Shown one piece after another: positions 21,715-31,633 of a DNA stretch of 64,000 nt. The first letter of the stretch is position 1; every line of letters begins with the position of its first letter. The notes below the pieces were generated by a model. That model was not told where the DNA came from. It was given only the letters and a program-made list of their open reading frames with translations, and searched no databases. The stretch comes from Carbonactinospora thermoautotrophica (GTDB lineage Bacteria > Actinomycetota > Actinomycetes > Streptomycetales > Carbonactinosporaceae), in NCBI RefSeq assembly GCF_001543895.1, contig NZ_JYIJ01000016.1:1-64000 (forward strand), in the 5' to 3' direction. The position numbers and the translations under genes are program-made.

Positions 21715-22023
21715 GCCGAATGTGATCATATAGTTCTTATATATGTATAAGCCGGCTCCGCCGGCTATGGACATCATGACGGGCCCCGGCGACAGTTCCA
21801 GCCGGCTCGCCCCACCGTCCGGGACGTCAGCGGCCTCCTCCAGACCGGCGCGACGGCCGGCCAGCCCGTGCCACAGCGCGCGCCGGTCGTCCGGTCCCAG
21901 CGGATCCTCCGCGGCGGAGGAACTGACCAGCGCCTGGACTTCGCGTACCACGCCCCGGCCGGGCGCCTCGTACTCGAACCGCAGGCGGTCGCGCAGCCAG
22001 GAACAGGGCGCGCGGCTCGGCAC
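21697..22023 (-). CDS. Doubtful hypothetical gene
   Basis: On the minus strand a segment reading RFEYEAPGRGVVREVQALVS and then DPLGPDDRRALWHGLAGRR has strong G/C third-position bias, so it looks coding. A GTG at 22023 would give about 108 residues. However, the frame ends by running through AT-rich DNA (21720-21750), no ribosome-binding site is clear, and I do not recognise the family. It could be a remnant. Confidence 0.25.
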   Translation of the reverse strand: MPSRAPCSWLRDRLRFEYEAPGRGVVREVQALVSSSAAEDPLGPDDRRALWHGLAGRRAGLEEAADVPDGGASRLELSPGPVMMSIAGGAGLYIYKNYMITFGSGAVR

Positions 22024-22245
22024 GCCGACGCACCCGACCCTGCCGGCCCCCACGGTCGACGAGGTGCCCGGCCAGCCGACCGATGCCGAAGATCCCGAAA
22101 CGCACGTCGAACGAGCTTGACCGGTCAGGCGCCTCGATCCGCGGCGGAACGCGGTCCAGGTCGTGCCCGGCACGAGTCGTCGCGACCCGGCCCGACCCTG
22201 GACCCGAAGGACCGCGGGGACGACGATGCGCGCCGCCGACGCGGC
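21715..22245. other. Gap with AT-rich palindrome and hairpin
   Basis: Apart from the doubtful minus-strand frame, no gene is seen here. At 21736-21751 there is CTTATATATGTATAAG, an AT-only palindromic core that stands out in this GC-rich genome, directly followed by AGCCGGC-TCC-GCCGGCT (21750-21766), a hairpin that could terminate the TetR operon or an opposing transcript. Confidence 0.45.
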
Positions 22246-23448
22246 TTACTCGCCGATGAGCGCGTCCACGAAGGCGACCGGGTCGAAGGGCGCCAGGTCG
22301 TCCGGGCCCTCACCGAGGCCGACCAGCTTGACCGGCACACCGAGCTCACGCTGGACCGCGACAACGATGCCGCCCTTGGCGGTGCCGTCGAGCTTGGTGA
22401 GCGTGATGCCGGTGACGTTCACCACCTCGGTGAACACACGGGCCTGGATCATGCCGTTCTGGCCGGTGGTGGCGTCCAGGACGAGCAGCACCTCGTCGAC
22501 CGGAGCCTGCTTCTCCACGACGCGCTTGACCTTGCCCAGCTCGTCCATGAGGCCGGCCTTGGTGTGCAGCCGGCCGGCGGTGTCGATGAGCACCACGTCG
22601 GCCTTGGCGTCGATGCCCGCGCGGACCGCTTCGAAGGCGACGCTGGCCGGGTCCGCGCCCTCCGGGCCGCGCACGGTGTGCGCGCCTACCCGCTCCCCCC
22701 AGGTCTGCAGCTGGTCGGCGGCGGCGGCGCGGAACGTGTCGGCCGCGCCGAGGACCACGCTGTGTCCGTCGGCGACCAGCACCCGGGCGAGCTTGCCGAC
22801 GGTCGTGGTCTTGCCGGTGCCGTTCACGCCGACGACGAGCACGACGCGGGGGCGTGTCCCGTCGGGCTGGACATTCAGGGACCGGTCCAGGTCGGGGCCG
22901 ACCAGCGCGAGCAGCTCCTCGCGCAGCAGCCTTCGCAGCTCCTCCGGAGTGCGGGCGCCGAGGACCCGGACCCGGGTGCGCAGCCGCTCGACCAGCTCCT
23001 GGGTAGGGCGCACGCCCACGTCCGCGGTGAGGAGGATCTCCTCGATCTCCTCCCAGGTCTCCTCGTCGAGCCGGTCCCGGGACAGCAGGGTGAGCAGCCC
23101 CTTGCCGAGGGCGTTCTGCGACCTGGCGAGGCGGGCGCGCAGCCGGACCAGCCGCCCGGCGCTCGGGGCCGGCACCTCAAGCGGCGGCGGGGCGAGCGCC
23201 TCGGAGACGTCGACGGTCTCTACGGTGGGCACCGGCGTGTCCCGCGGCTCCGCCGGCTCCTCGCCGACCGCGGGCTCACGATCCGGCGGCTGCTCGACCA
23301 GGGGCGCCGGGCGTGTCTCGGGCTGGGCGCCCTCGACCGTCTTGCGACGCCGTACCGTGGTGGTGACCAGACCGACGATCGCGATGAGCGCGACGACGGC
23401 GATGATTATGGCGAGGATCAGGTACTCCACGGAAAGCCAGTCTCGCAT
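22246..23448 (-). CDS. ftsY: Signal recognition particle receptor FtsY
   Basis: 400 residues. Membrane-associated GTPase that receives the SRP-ribosome complex. Unlike the E. coli protein it starts with a true hydrophobic segment (about 9-30, ILAIIIAVVALIAIVGLVTT), then an acidic linker (35-95), then the NG domain with GVNGTGKTTTVGKLA, DTAGRLHTKAGLMDEL and TKLDGTAKGG. The membrane anchor is usual in actinobacteria. A later GTG (23430) just before the membrane segment is an alternative start. Confidence 0.95.
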   Translation of the reverse strand: MRDWLSVEYLILAIIIAVVALIAIVGLVTTTVRRRKTVEGAQPETRPAPLVEQPPDREPAVGEEPAEPRDTPVPTVETVDVSEALAPPPLEVPAPSAGRLVRLRARLARSQNALGKGLLTLLSRDRLDEETWEEIEEILLTADVGVRPTQELVERLRTRVRVLGARTPEELRRLLREELLALVGPDLDRSLNVQPDGTRPRVVLVVGVNGTGKTTTVGKLARVLVADGHSVVLGAADTFRAAAADQLQTWGERVGAHTVRGPEGADPASVAFEAVRAGIDAKADVVLIDTAGRLHTKAGLMDELGKVKRVVEKQAPVDEVLLVLDATTGQNGMIQARVFTEVVNVTGITLTKLDGTAKGGIVVAVQRELGVPVKLVGLGEGPDDLAPFDPVAFVDALIGE

Positions 23449-23525
23449 GCCCGCGCAAGGCTCCAGCCAGCGGATCGTCCCGCGGTCCCCCTAGGGCCGG
23501 CCGGTGGCGTGGGCGCACCGGCGGG

Positions 23526-24149
23526 TCAGAACACGAGGCCGACCAGGGCCTGCTGCAGGCTCTCCAGTCCGGTGAACAGCACGCCGGTCATGCCGACCTC
23601 CTCAGCGCCGCGCACGTTCTCCGGACGGTCGTCGACGAACAGGCAGCGCCCAGGAGCGACCCCCAGCCGCTCGGCGGCGGCCAGGTAGATGCCGGGGTCC
23701 GGCTTGGCCATGCCCAGCCGTGCGGAGTTCACCACCAGATCGACCGACTCTTCCACGCCGAGCACCCGCAGGTCCTGTTCCAGCCGGGTGGTGGCGTTGC
23801 TCACCAGCGCGACCGGCACCCGCTTGCGCGCCGTGGCGAGCAGGTCCAGCACCTCCTCGTCGATCCGCCCACGCCCGCGGCTCCACTCCTCGACCACGGC
23901 GCTGGCCCGGTCGATGGTGCCGCAGAAGGGCAACAGGGCGCGGGCCACGCCGGCGAACCACTCCTCGGCTGTGACCCGGCCGAGGACGGCGGGCCGCAGC
24001 CGCTCCGGGTCGAGGGCGACGGAGTGGATCGTGCCGGCTGGCAGCACGTACCGGTGCTCCAGGTCCTGGGCGACGTGCTCCTGCGTGTCCCAGTGCCGAA
24101 GCACCCCGTCCACGTCGCAGAGCAGGGCGTCGTAGGGCAGGGCGGTCAC
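23526..24149 (-). CDS. HAD-superfamily hydrolase
   Basis: 207 residues. Motif I is LLCDVDGVLRHWD (nucleophile Asp, general acid Asp two residues later), motif II ALVSNAT, motif III the Lys in MAKPDPGIY, and motif IV LFVDDRPENV. This is the IA-type HAD phosphatase pattern; the substrate cannot be read from sequence. The GTG at 24149 (VTALPYDALL) has AGGAG nine bases upstream. It lies between ftsY and smc in the same orientation. Confidence 0.9.
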   Translation of the reverse strand: MTALPYDALLCDVDGVLRHWDTQEHVAQDLEHRYVLPAGTIHSVALDPERLRPAVLGRVTAEEWFAGVARALLPFCGTIDRASAVVEEWSRGRGRIDEEVLDLLATARKRVPVALVSNATTRLEQDLRVLGVEESVDLVVNSARLGMAKPDPGIYLAAAERLGVAPGRCLFVDDRPENVRGAEEVGMTGVLFTGLESLQQALVGLVF

Positions 24150-24202
24150 GGGATCGTCTCCTGGGCGCAAGCGATGGTCCGGGGTTATCTTCCAGGACGC
24201 TT

Positions 24203-27200
24203 TTAGACCCTCTCGCGTTCCCGCAACCGCTGGCTGATCACGGTGGTCACGCCGTCGTCCCGCATCGACACGCCGTACAGGGCGTCGGCGATCTCCATGG
24301 TGCGCTTCTGGTGGGTGATGATGATGAGCTGCGAGCTCTCCCGCAGTTCCTCGAAGATCGCGAGCAGGCGCTGCAGGTTGGTGTCGTCGAGCGCGGCCTC
24401 GACCTCGTCCATCACGTAGAAGGGGCTGGGCCTGGCCTTGAAGATGGCCACCAGCAGCGCCACCGCGGTGAGCGACCGCTCGCCGCCGGAAAGCAGCGAG
24501 AGCCGCTTGACCTTCTTGCCCGGCGGACGGGCCTCGACCTCCACGCCGGTGGTGAGCATGTCGTCCGGGTCGGTGAGCACCAACCGGCCCTCCCCGCCGG
24601 GGAACAACCGGGCGAAGACCTTCTCGAACTCCCGGGCGGTGTCCTCGTACGCCGAGGTGAACATCTCTTCCACCCGGGCGTCCACGTCCTTGATCACGGT
24701 GAGCAGGTCGCGCCGGCTGGCCTTGAGGTCCTCCAGCTGCTCGGTGAGAAACCTGTGCCGCTCCTCCAGCGCGGCGAACTCCTCCAAAGCCAGCGGGTTG
24801 ACCTTGCCGAGCAGCGCCAGCGCGCGGGTGGCGTCCTTGAGCCGCTTCTCCTGCTCGGCCCGGTCGTAGGGGCGCGGCTGGTTGGCCGGGTCGTTCTCGT
24901 CACGCGTCTCACCGGGCGGCTGCGGGCTGGGCGGCACCGGCTGGTCCGGCCCGTACTCGCTGATCAGCGACTCGGCGTCGATGCCGAACTCCTCCAGCGC
25001 CTGCTGCTCCAGCTGCCGGATCCGCAGCTGCTGCTCGGTGCGCGCCATCTCGTCGCGGTGGACCGAGTCGGTGAGCTGCTCCAGCTCACCGGACAGCTCC
25101 CGGATCCGGCCGCGCAACTCCTTCAGCTCTGCCTCGCGGGCAGCGCGGGTCCGTTCCAGGCGCTCCCGCTCGGCGGCGGCGCGGGCGAGCGACGCCTCGA
25201 TCCACACCAGCGTCGCCTCGCAGCCCCGGACCACGGCCGAGGCCACGGCCGCCTCCCGGGCCATCCGCTCCCGGCGGGCGAGCGCGCGGGCCCGCGCTGC
25301 GCGCTCCTGCCGGGCGGCCCGGTCCAGGGCGTCGGCGCGGCCGGACAGGCCCCGCACCCGCTCCTCGGCGGTGCGTACGGCCAGCCGCGCCTCCATCTCG
25401 GCCTGCCGAGCCGCGGCGCAGGCCGCGGAGAGCCGGTCGCGCTCCTCGGTGGACGGCTCGCCCATGTCCGGCTCGGCCTCGGCGGCGGCCAGCCGCTCCT
25501 CCAACTGCTCCAACGCGGCCTGGTGTCGGGCCAGCGCCTCGCGCGCGGTCTCGATCGACCGGCCCAGCCGCTCCACCTCACCCGCGGCCGCGCACGCCTG
25601 GCCGCCGAGCCGGCCGAGCTGCTGGGCGACAGCGGAGCGGCGCTTCTCCGCCTCGCGGCGCTGCGCGGCCAGCTCGTCCACAAGCTGCTTGGCCCGCTTG
25701 CGCTCCTCGGCGGCCTCGGCCAGTTCGGCCCGCAACCGCACGCAGCGGGCCTCGGCCTCGGTGAGCCGCTCGGTCGCCTCGTCGACCGCCGCCTGGACCT
25801 CGAGCAGGCTGGGCGCGTCCGCTGAGCCGCCGTGCGCGAACGCGACGCCGAGCAGGTCCCCGTCCCGGGTGACCGCCCGCACGTCGGGGTGGGCGGCGAG
25901 CAGGCGGCGCGCGGCCTCCAGGTCGGCCACGACCGCGACCTTGTGCAGGACGCGGGCGAGCGAGGGCTTGAGCTCCTCAGGAGCTTTCACCAGGTCGATC
26001 GCGTACCGGGCGCCGTCGGGGAGCGCGGGCCACACCTCGTCGTCGTACCGGGCTCGGGCGACCAGGATGCCGGCGCGGCCGGCGTCGTTCTTCCGGAGCA
26101 ACCGCAGGGCGTCCACCGCCCCGTCCACGTCGGCGACGGCGACCGCGTCGGCGCATCGGCCGAGGGCGGCCGCCACCGCCGCCTCGGCACCGGGCGCCAC
26201 CTCGATCAGCGCGGCCACCGCGCCGAGCAGCCCGGACACCTGGTCGCTCGCGGCGAGCAGGGCGCCCGCGCCGTCCTTGCGGCGCAGGCCCAGCTCCAAG
26301 GCCTCCTTGCGGGCTGTCAGCGCCGCCCGCTCCCGCTCGGCGTCCCGCTCGGCCGCGCGCAGCTCGCCGAGCCGCTCCTCGACCTGCGCGAGCCGCTCCG
26401 CGGCCTCCCCGTACATCTGGTCCAGCTCGCCGCCGTCCGCCTCGTCGGTGTCGCCGACCTCGGCGCGCAGCGCCTCGTACTCCCGCTGGGCCTGCTCGGC
26501 CCGCTCGCGCGCCTGATCGTAGGAGTCCTGGAGCCGGCCCAGCTCGGCCTCGGCCGAGGAAACCTTGCCGCGGGCGGTGTTGACCTGGCCGGCCAGCCGG
26601 GCGAGCCCCTCGCGCCGGTCCGCGACGGCCCGCAGCGCGGCCTGGAGGCGCTTCTCCTCCGCGGCCAGCAGGGCCTCCTGCTCAGCCCGGTGACGCACCG
26701 CCTCCTGCAGCGCCCGTTGGGCCTCGGCGACATCGGCCTTGAGTCGCGTCTCCTGCTCACGGATCTGCCGGGCCTCGCGCTCCATGTCCTCCGGGTCCCG
26801 GCCGCGCCGCTCCTCCTCCGGCTGGGATTTCAGGTGCCGCAACCGCTCGGCGGCGAGGCTGGCGGTGCCGCGGAAGCGCTCGTTCAGCGACGAGAGCCGG
26901 TACCAGGCCTCCTGGGCGCGGGCCAGGCGGGGCGTGAGGCTCTGGACGATCGCGTCCAGCTCGGCCTCGTGCCGCTGAGCGGCGGCCAGCTCGGCCTCCA
27001 CGCGGGCGCGCCGCTCCCGGATGAGCCGCTCGTCGGCCAGTTCCTCCTCGAGCTTCCGGCGCAGCGTGACCAGGTCGTCGGCGAGCAGCCGCAGCCGCGC
27101 GTCCCGCAGTTCGGCCTGGTACACGGCGGCCTTGCGCGCGGCCTCCGCCTGCCGGCCGAGCGGCTTGAGTTGGCGGCGCAGCTCGCTGATCAGATCCTGC

Positions 27201-27772
27201 AGGCGGGTCATGTTGGCCTGCATGGAGTCGAGCTTGCGTAGCGCCTTCTCCTTGCGCTTGCGGTGCTTGAGGACACCGGCCGCCTCCTCGATGAACGCCC
27301 GCCGCTCCTCGGGGCTGGCCTGGAGCACCGAGTCGAGCTGGCCCTGGCCGACGATGACGTGCATCTCGCGGCCTATGCCGGAGTCGCTGAGCAACTCCTG
27401 GATGTCGAGCAGCCGGCACGGGTTGCCGTTGATCGAGTACTCGGACCCGCCGTTGCGGAACATGATCCGCGAGATGGTCACCTCGGAGTACTCGATGGGC
27501 AGCGCCCCGTCGGAGTTGTCGATGGTGAGGGAGACCTCGGCGCGCCCGAGCGGCGGCCGGCCGGCGGTCCCGGCGAAGATGACATCCTCCATCTTGCCGC
27601 CGCGCAGGGACTTGGCCCCCTGCTCGCCCATGACCCAGGCGAGCGCGTCGACGACGTTGGACTTGCCGGACCCGTTGGGCCCGACCACGCAGGTGATACC
27701 GGGTTCGAAGCGCAGCGTCGTGGCCGAGGCGAAGGACTTGAAGCCCTTCAGGGTCAGGCTCTTCAGATGCAT
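24203..27772 (-). CDS. smc: Chromosome partition protein SMC
   Basis: 1189 residues. ATPase that loops DNA for chromosome organisation and segregation. Head domain N-half with GPNGSGKSN at 31-39; long coiled coils on either side of a hinge (about residues 510-660, around GALLAASDQVSGLLGAV and DGDLLGVAFAHGG); C-half with signature LSLLSGGERSLTAVALL and Walker B FYVMDEVEAALDD. Start at MHLKSLTLKGFKSF, with GGTGGAG ten bases upstream. scpA/scpB are not in this window. Confidence 0.97.
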   Translation of the reverse strand: MHLKSLTLKGFKSFASATTLRFEPGITCVVGPNGSGKSNVVDALAWVMGEQGAKSLRGGKMEDVIFAGTAGRPPLGRAEVSLTIDNSDGALPIEYSEVTISRIMFRNGGSEYSINGNPCRLLDIQELLSDSGIGREMHVIVGQGQLDSVLQASPEERRAFIEEAAGVLKHRKRKEKALRKLDSMQANMTRLQDLISELRRQLKPLGRQAEAARKAAVYQAELRDARLRLLADDLVTLRRKLEEELADERLIRERRARVEAELAAAQRHEAELDAIVQSLTPRLARAQEAWYRLSSLNERFRGTASLAAERLRHLKSQPEEERRGRDPEDMEREARQIREQETRLKADVAEAQRALQEAVRHRAEQEALLAAEEKRLQAALRAVADRREGLARLAGQVNTARGKVSSAEAELGRLQDSYDQARERAEQAQREYEALRAEVGDTDEADGGELDQMYGEAAERLAQVEERLGELRAAERDAERERAALTARKEALELGLRRKDGAGALLAASDQVSGLLGAVAALIEVAPGAEAAVAAALGRCADAVAVADVDGAVDALRLLRKNDAGRAGILVARARYDDEVWPALPDGARYAIDLVKAPEELKPSLARVLHKVAVVADLEAARRLLAAHPDVRAVTRDGDLLGVAFAHGGSADAPSLLEVQAAVDEATERLTEAEARCVRLRAELAEAAEERKRAKQLVDELAAQRREAEKRRSAVAQQLGRLGGQACAAAGEVERLGRSIETAREALARHQAALEQLEERLAAAEAEPDMGEPSTEERDRLSAACAAARQAEMEARLAVRTAEERVRGLSGRADALDRAARQERAARARALARRERMAREAAVASAVVRGCEATLVWIEASLARAAAERERLERTRAAREAELKELRGRIRELSGELEQLTDSVHRDEMARTEQQLRIRQLEQQALEEFGIDAESLISEYGPDQPVPPSPQPPGETRDENDPANQPRPYDRAEQEKRLKDATRALALLGKVNPLALEEFAALEERHRFLTEQLEDLKASRRDLLTVIKDVDARVEEMFTSAYEDTAREFEKVFARLFPGGEGRLVLTDPDDMLTTGVEVEARPPGKKVKRLSLLSGGERSLTAVALLVAIFKARPSPFYVMDEVEAALDDTNLQRLLAIFEELRESSQLIIITHQKRTMEIADALYGVSMRDDGVTTVISQRLRERERV

Positions 27773-28125
27773 CCGCTGGCACTCCACCTATGGTCGGGCT
27801 CGCAAGCTCGCCCTCCGTGTCGTGGGCTCTCGCGCCCCGCCACCGGCCCGCACCGGGCCGGGTCGTGGTGTCCACGATCCGCCCCAAGACCTTACCGGCC
27901 CGGACGGCTGGGCCAGGAACACGCACCGGCCGAACCACCCGTTCGGGTCTTGACGCCGAGCACCCGGCTGGCCTTCGGAACGGGCCCACCCGGCCCCTCA
28001 CGTCCGGCGGACCGGGCAGTGTCTCAGCGCTGCGGAACGACCGGCTCAGGACCGTGGCGGGCGTCGCGGTGCCGCCGTCCCGGCGCCCCGGACCGGATCA
28101 GCCGGGGAGATGATCCCGGAACGAC
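27773..28125. other. Intergenic region upstream of smc
   Basis: No gene is supported here. The stretch is GC-rich, with the smc promoter presumably inside it, but I cannot identify clear -35/-10 hexamers. Open frames are shadows without ribosome-binding sites. Confidence 0.4.
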
Positions 28126-28150
28126 AAAGGGACGCCGGAGGCGTCCCTTT
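28126..28150 (-). terminator. Hairpin terminator after the small coiled-coil gene
   Basis: AAAGGGACGCC-GGA-GGCGTCCCTTT forms an 11-bp perfect stem with a 3-base loop and A/T pairs at its base, 23 bases past the stop of the minus-strand gene ending at 28173. It ends in a short T run and is nearly symmetrical, so it may work in both directions. Confidence 0.75.
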
Positions 28151-28172
28151 TGTTGGAAGAGCCGAGGCCCGT

Positions 28173-28376
28173 TCAGGTGAGTGCGGGCTCCGGGTGCTGT
28201 ACGTCGAGCGTCTTGAGCAGGTGCTCGCCGTTGGTAGCGGCGCTGAGCGCGTCGTTTTCGGCCTTAAGGCGTACTACTTCACTCTCGAGGTCACGGACAC
28301 GCTGCTGGAGACGCCGCATCTCGGCGATGAGCCGGGGGTCAGGACCACCGACGTAACCGAGAAGCGCCTTCGCCAT
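28173..28376 (-). CDS. Small conserved coiled-coil protein
   Basis: 67 residues, MAKALLGYVGGPDPRLIAEM followed by a coiled-coil stretch (RRLQQRVRDLESEVVRLKAEND, in which heptads are visible). I know this as a small conserved actinobacterial protein near smc; function unknown. The ATG at 28376 is set by GGAGG eight bases upstream. It has its own terminator downstream and a TTGACT that could serve as -35 about 140 bases upstream (near 28513). Confidence 0.8.
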   Translation of the reverse strand: MAKALLGYVGGPDPRLIAEMRRLQQRVRDLESEVVRLKAENDALSAATNGEHLLKTLDVQHPEPALT

Positions 28377-28803
28377 ATGTGGGTCCTCCACATTGAGAGA
28401 CCGACCACGAACCGATCGGAGGGGTCGGAATCAGGATACGGCACCCGGCCAGAACGGCAGTGGGAGGGGTGCATTTGTGCTGTATCCAGATTCGCACTTC
28501 TTACGGGTTCGAGTCAACGGCATCACAGAACGATAACCGGGCCTCACCCGGTTGGGGCAGTTCTTCGCGCTCACCCCGCCTGACGGGCAACGTTCGCGCA
28601 ACACGGGGTCATGTCCCCGAGGCGTGTTTCGTGGCGGCGACGGCCGGAGACCGACGAAAACCAACCGACAAAGACCAACAAACGCGTAGGTTCGTGAGCT
28701 GGCACAAACGCGTCGTCGTGCCGATTCGGGCATGGGCGTGCCGAAACCGTGCTTCGCCGGGGAAAGCCCGCATCCTGCGGGGAGCGGCGAGCCGAACCGG
28801 CCC
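28377..28803. other. Intergenic region between mutM and the small coiled-coil gene
   Basis: 427 bases with no gene I can support. It is less GC-rich than its surroundings, particularly at 28640-28730 where runs such as GACGAAAACCAACCGACAAA occur. It must hold the promoter of the minus-strand gene at 28376; TTGACT on the minus strand near 28513 is a candidate -35 element. No acylphosphatase gene, which sits here in some relatives, was found. Confidence 0.4.
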
Positions 28804-29697
28804 TCACCAACGGGCCCGCCGCGGGCGCGGCTGGCAGCGCGGGCAGGTGTAGCTGGAGCGGTTCATGAACGGATCGCGCCGGATCGGCGTGCCGCAACGC
28901 GCGCAGGGCTCGTTCTCCCGGCCGTACACGTTGAGCGACCGGTCGAAGTAGCCGCTCTCGCCGTTCACGTTCACGTACAGGCTGTCGAACGACGTGCCGC
29001 CCGCGGCCAGCGCCTCCCCCATGACCGCGCGGACCGCGGCCAGCAGCCGGGTCACCTCGGTCCGGGTGAGGGTCTCGGTGGGTCGCGCGTAGTGCAGCCC
29101 GGCCCGCCACAGGGCCTCGTCGGCGTAGATGTTGCCGACGCCGCTGATCAGCGACTGATCCAGCAAAGCGCGTTTGATCCCGGTGCGCCGGCGGCGCACC
29201 GCGGCGTAGAACTCCTCGTCGTCGAACCCCGCCTCCAGGGGGTCGCGGGCGATGTGGGCGATCACCTTCGGCACGCCGTCCGGGGCTGGGGCAGCGGCCG
29301 AGTCCAGCGGCTCGACCGCGAGCCTGCCGAAAGTGCGCTGGTCGACGAAGCGCAGCTCCAACCCGTCGTCGGCGAACGTGAACCGGACCCGCAGGTGCTT
29401 CTCGTCCGGGGTGCCCGGTGGCTGGACGAGCAGCTGGCCGCTCATGCCCAGGTGGGCGAGCAGCGCGTACTCAGGAGCACCCCCGTCGCATGGGCCAAGC
29501 GGCAGCCACAGGTACTTGCCACGGCGGCGGGCGGCCTCGACGCGGCGGCCCACGAGCAGCCCCGCGAAGTCCTCGACCCCCGCGACGTGCTGGCGGATCG
29601 CGCGTGGGTGGGCGACGCTCACCGACGCGATGGTCCGGCCCACGACCCAGCGTTCCAGGCCTCGCCGGACCACCTCGACCTCGGGCAGCTCCGGCAC
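28804..29697 (-). CDS. mutM: Formamidopyrimidine-DNA glycosylase
   Basis: 297 residues. Removes 8-oxoguanine and FaPy lesions. The start [13 protein letters not shown] provides the catalytic N-terminal Pro and Glu; [11 protein letters not shown] is conserved, and the C-terminus has the zinc finger with CARCG and CPRC. GTG start. Followed by a weakly resolved end before the 28377-28803 gap. Eleven bases separate it from rnc upstream, so they are likely co-transcribed. Confidence 0.96.
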   Translation of the reverse strand: MPELPEVEVVRRGLERWVVGRTIASVSVAHPRAIRQHVAGVEDFAGLLVGRRVEAARRRGKYLWLPLGPCDGGAPEYALLAHLGMSGQLLVQPPGTPDEKHLRVRFTFADDGLELRFVDQRTFGRLAVEPLDSAAAPAPDGVPKVIAHIARDPLEAGFDDEEFYAAVRRRRTGIKRALLDQSLISGVGNIYADEALWRAGLHYARPTETLTRTEVTRLLAAVRAVMGEALAAGGTSFDSLYVNVNGESGYFDRSLNVYGRENEPCARCGTPIRRDPFMNRSSYTCPRCQPRPRRARW

Positions 29698-29707
29698 GGT
29701 GCTCCCG

Positions 29708-30691
29708 TCACTCCCGCCGACCGACGCCGTCGTCGCCGACCGGTTCGGTCCCCTGGCGCCCGGCTAGGTCGGCGCTCTGCTCGCCACCGTGTTCGGTGGC
29801 CTCGATCACGCTGCCCGCCGCGGCGGCGCTGCCCAACTCGGCCACGGACCCGCCGACGGGCTCCCCGCCGTCGCGCTGGTCCGGGGCCGTCTCCGCGCCG
29901 ACGGCGTTGGAGGCCGCTTTACCCGACGCTTTTCTGTCCGGCTTATCCAGCTTGTCCTGCGCTGCGCCGTCGGGCGCTGTGCGGCCCAGCTTGGCACGGA
30001 TGGCGAGCCACGCGGCCTCCGCCGCCTGCTGCTCGGCCTCCTTCTTGCTGCGGCCCGTGCCGGTGCCGTACTCGACACCACCGACCCGCGCGGTCGCGTT
30101 GAAGGTCTTCTGGTGGTCCGGCCCGCTCTCGGTGACCACGTACTCCGGCACGCCCATGCCGGCCTCGGCCGTCAGCTCCTGCAGGCTCGTCTTCCAGTCC
30201 AGGCCGGCGCCGAGCGTGGCCGACTGCTCGATCAACGGGTCGAACAGCCGATGCACGAACCCGGCGGCCTTCTCCAGTCCGCAATCCAGGTAGATCGCGC
30301 CGATGATCGCTTCCAGCGTGTCGGCGAGGATCGAGGACTTGTCACGACCGCCGGTGCCTTCCTCTCCCCGGCCGAGCCGTACGAACAGGCCCAGGTCGAG
30401 CGACCGCCCGACGTCGGCGAGAGCCCGCATGTTGACCACGGCCGCCCGCAGCTTCGCGAGCTGGCCCTCGGGAAGATCCGGGTGCTGGCGGTATAGCGTC
30501 TCGGTGACCACCAGGCCGAGCACCGAGTCGCCGAGGAACTCCAGGCGCTCGTTGGTCGGCAGACCGCCGTTCTCGTACGCGTACGAGCGGTGGGTGAGCG
30601 CCCGCTCCAGCAGTTCCGGATCCACCTCGAGGCCCAGCCGCTTCTGCAGCTCAGAGTACGGCTTGGCCGGTCCGGACGCGGCGGAACTCAC
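29708..30691 (-). CDS. rnc: Ribonuclease III
   Basis: 327 residues, longer than the usual 220-280. Cuts double-stranded RNA, including rRNA precursors. Signature [16 protein letters not shown] with the metal-binding Glu/Asp, and [13 protein letters not shown]; the dsRNA-binding domain runs from about residue 165 to 235 ([10 protein letters not shown] to [14 protein letters not shown]). The last 80 residues are an Ala/Gly/Glu/Asp-rich tail of unknown role. Sits seven bases after rpmF. Confidence 0.96.
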   Translation of the reverse strand: MSSAASGPAKPYSELQKRLGLEVDPELLERALTHRSYAYENGGLPTNERLEFLGDSVLGLVVTETLYRQHPDLPEGQLAKLRAAVVNMRALADVGRSLDLGLFVRLGRGEEGTGGRDKSSILADTLEAIIGAIYLDCGLEKAAGFVHRLFDPLIEQSATLGAGLDWKTSLQELTAEAGMGVPEYVVTESGPDHQKTFNATARVGGVEYGTGTGRSKKEAEQQAAEAAWLAIRAKLGRTAPDGAAQDKLDKPDRKASGKAASNAVGAETAPDQRDGGEPVGGSVAELGSAAAAGSVIEATEHGGEQSADLAGRQGTEPVGDDGVGRRE

Positions 30692-30698
30692 GCTGGGA

Positions 30699-30872
30699 TC
30701 AGACGGCCAGGACCTGACGACGGTTGTACGTGCCGCAGTTCGGACACGCGACGTGCTGCAGCTTCGGCTGGCGGCAACGCTCGCAGGCCACCAGCGAAGG
30801 ACGGGCGGCCTTCCACTGGGCGCGGCGGTGCCGGGTGTTGCTGCGCGACATCTTCCGCTTCGGAACGGCCAC
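30699..30872 (-). CDS. rpmF: 50S ribosomal protein L32 (bL32)
   Basis: 57 residues. [20 protein letters not shown] is the typical start; the two pairs CERC and CPNC form a zinc ribbon, so this is the zinc-containing (C+) form. GTG start with AGGAG nine bases upstream. Flanked by DUF177 and rnc, the standard arrangement. Confidence 0.97.
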   Translation of the reverse strand: MAVPKRKMSRSNTRHRRAQWKAARPSLVACERCRQPKLQHVACPNCGTYNRRQVLAV

Positions 30873-30919
30873 GGCTGCTACTCCTGGTTCTTCTCCGACG
30901 CCGGCGGCGTCAGGTCTCG

Positions 30920-31507
30920 TTAGTCTTCCTGGTCGGCTCCGCTGTCGGCGACAGCGTCGCGGTACTTCCGCAAGGCCGCCCACCGGGGATCGACGGCCTC
31001 GTCGTGATGGTGGTCCCGGACGTCCGCCAGCCGCGCGCCACATACGACGCACAGGCCGGGACAGTCGTCCTGGCACACCGGCTGCAGCGGTAGTGCGAGC
31101 ACCACCGCGTCGCGCAGCGTCGGCTCGAGGTCGAGCAGCTCGCCCTCGAGCCGCAGGGCCTCTTCCTCGTCCTCCGGCTGCGCCTCCTCCGGGTAGAAGT
31201 ACAGCTCCTGGAAGTCGACGTCGAGCATGCGCTCGATCTCGTCCAGGCACCGTACACACTCACCGGCGAGGTGCACCCGGGCCGTGCCCGACACGAGCAC
31301 ACCCTCCATCACCGCCTCGAGCCGCAGGTCCAGCTCAAGCTCGGAGCCCTCGGGCACGCCGATCATGTCGAGGCCGAGATCCGCCGGTGCCGGAACAGTG
31401 CGGGAGAATTTGCGCATCGAGCCCGGTCGACGACCCAACTCGCGGGTGTCGATCACGAGCGGGCTGCGCTGGTTGTGCTTCAGAGTTCTCCTGCTCTCTT
31501 CGGGCAT
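30920..31507 (-). CDS. DUF177/YceD family protein
   Basis: 195 residues. Matches the YceD family encoded just upstream of rpmF in most bacteria and linked to 23S rRNA accumulation. The family cysteines are seen in CVRCLDEI and CQDDCPGLCVVCG. C-terminus is acidic. Cytosolic. Probably co-transcribed with rpmF. Confidence 0.93.
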   Translation of the reverse strand: MPEESRRTLKHNQRSPLVIDTRELGRRPGSMRKFSRTVPAPADLGLDMIGVPEGSELELDLRLEAVMEGVLVSGTARVHLAGECVRCLDEIERMLDVDFQELYFYPEEAQPEDEEEALRLEGELLDLEPTLRDAVVLALPLQPVCQDDCPGLCVVCGARLADVRDHHHDEAVDPRWAALRKYRDAVADSGADQED

Positions 31508-31633
31508 GACGGATCAGCCAATCAAGGGGCCGAGGGGAAAGGTTACCGGAGCGATTGGTCGATTCCCAAACCAAGGCCTTCCCACCCCGGCCCGGGCACC
31601 TGGCGCTGGTTCTACTCGGTTCCCCGCGGGTTG

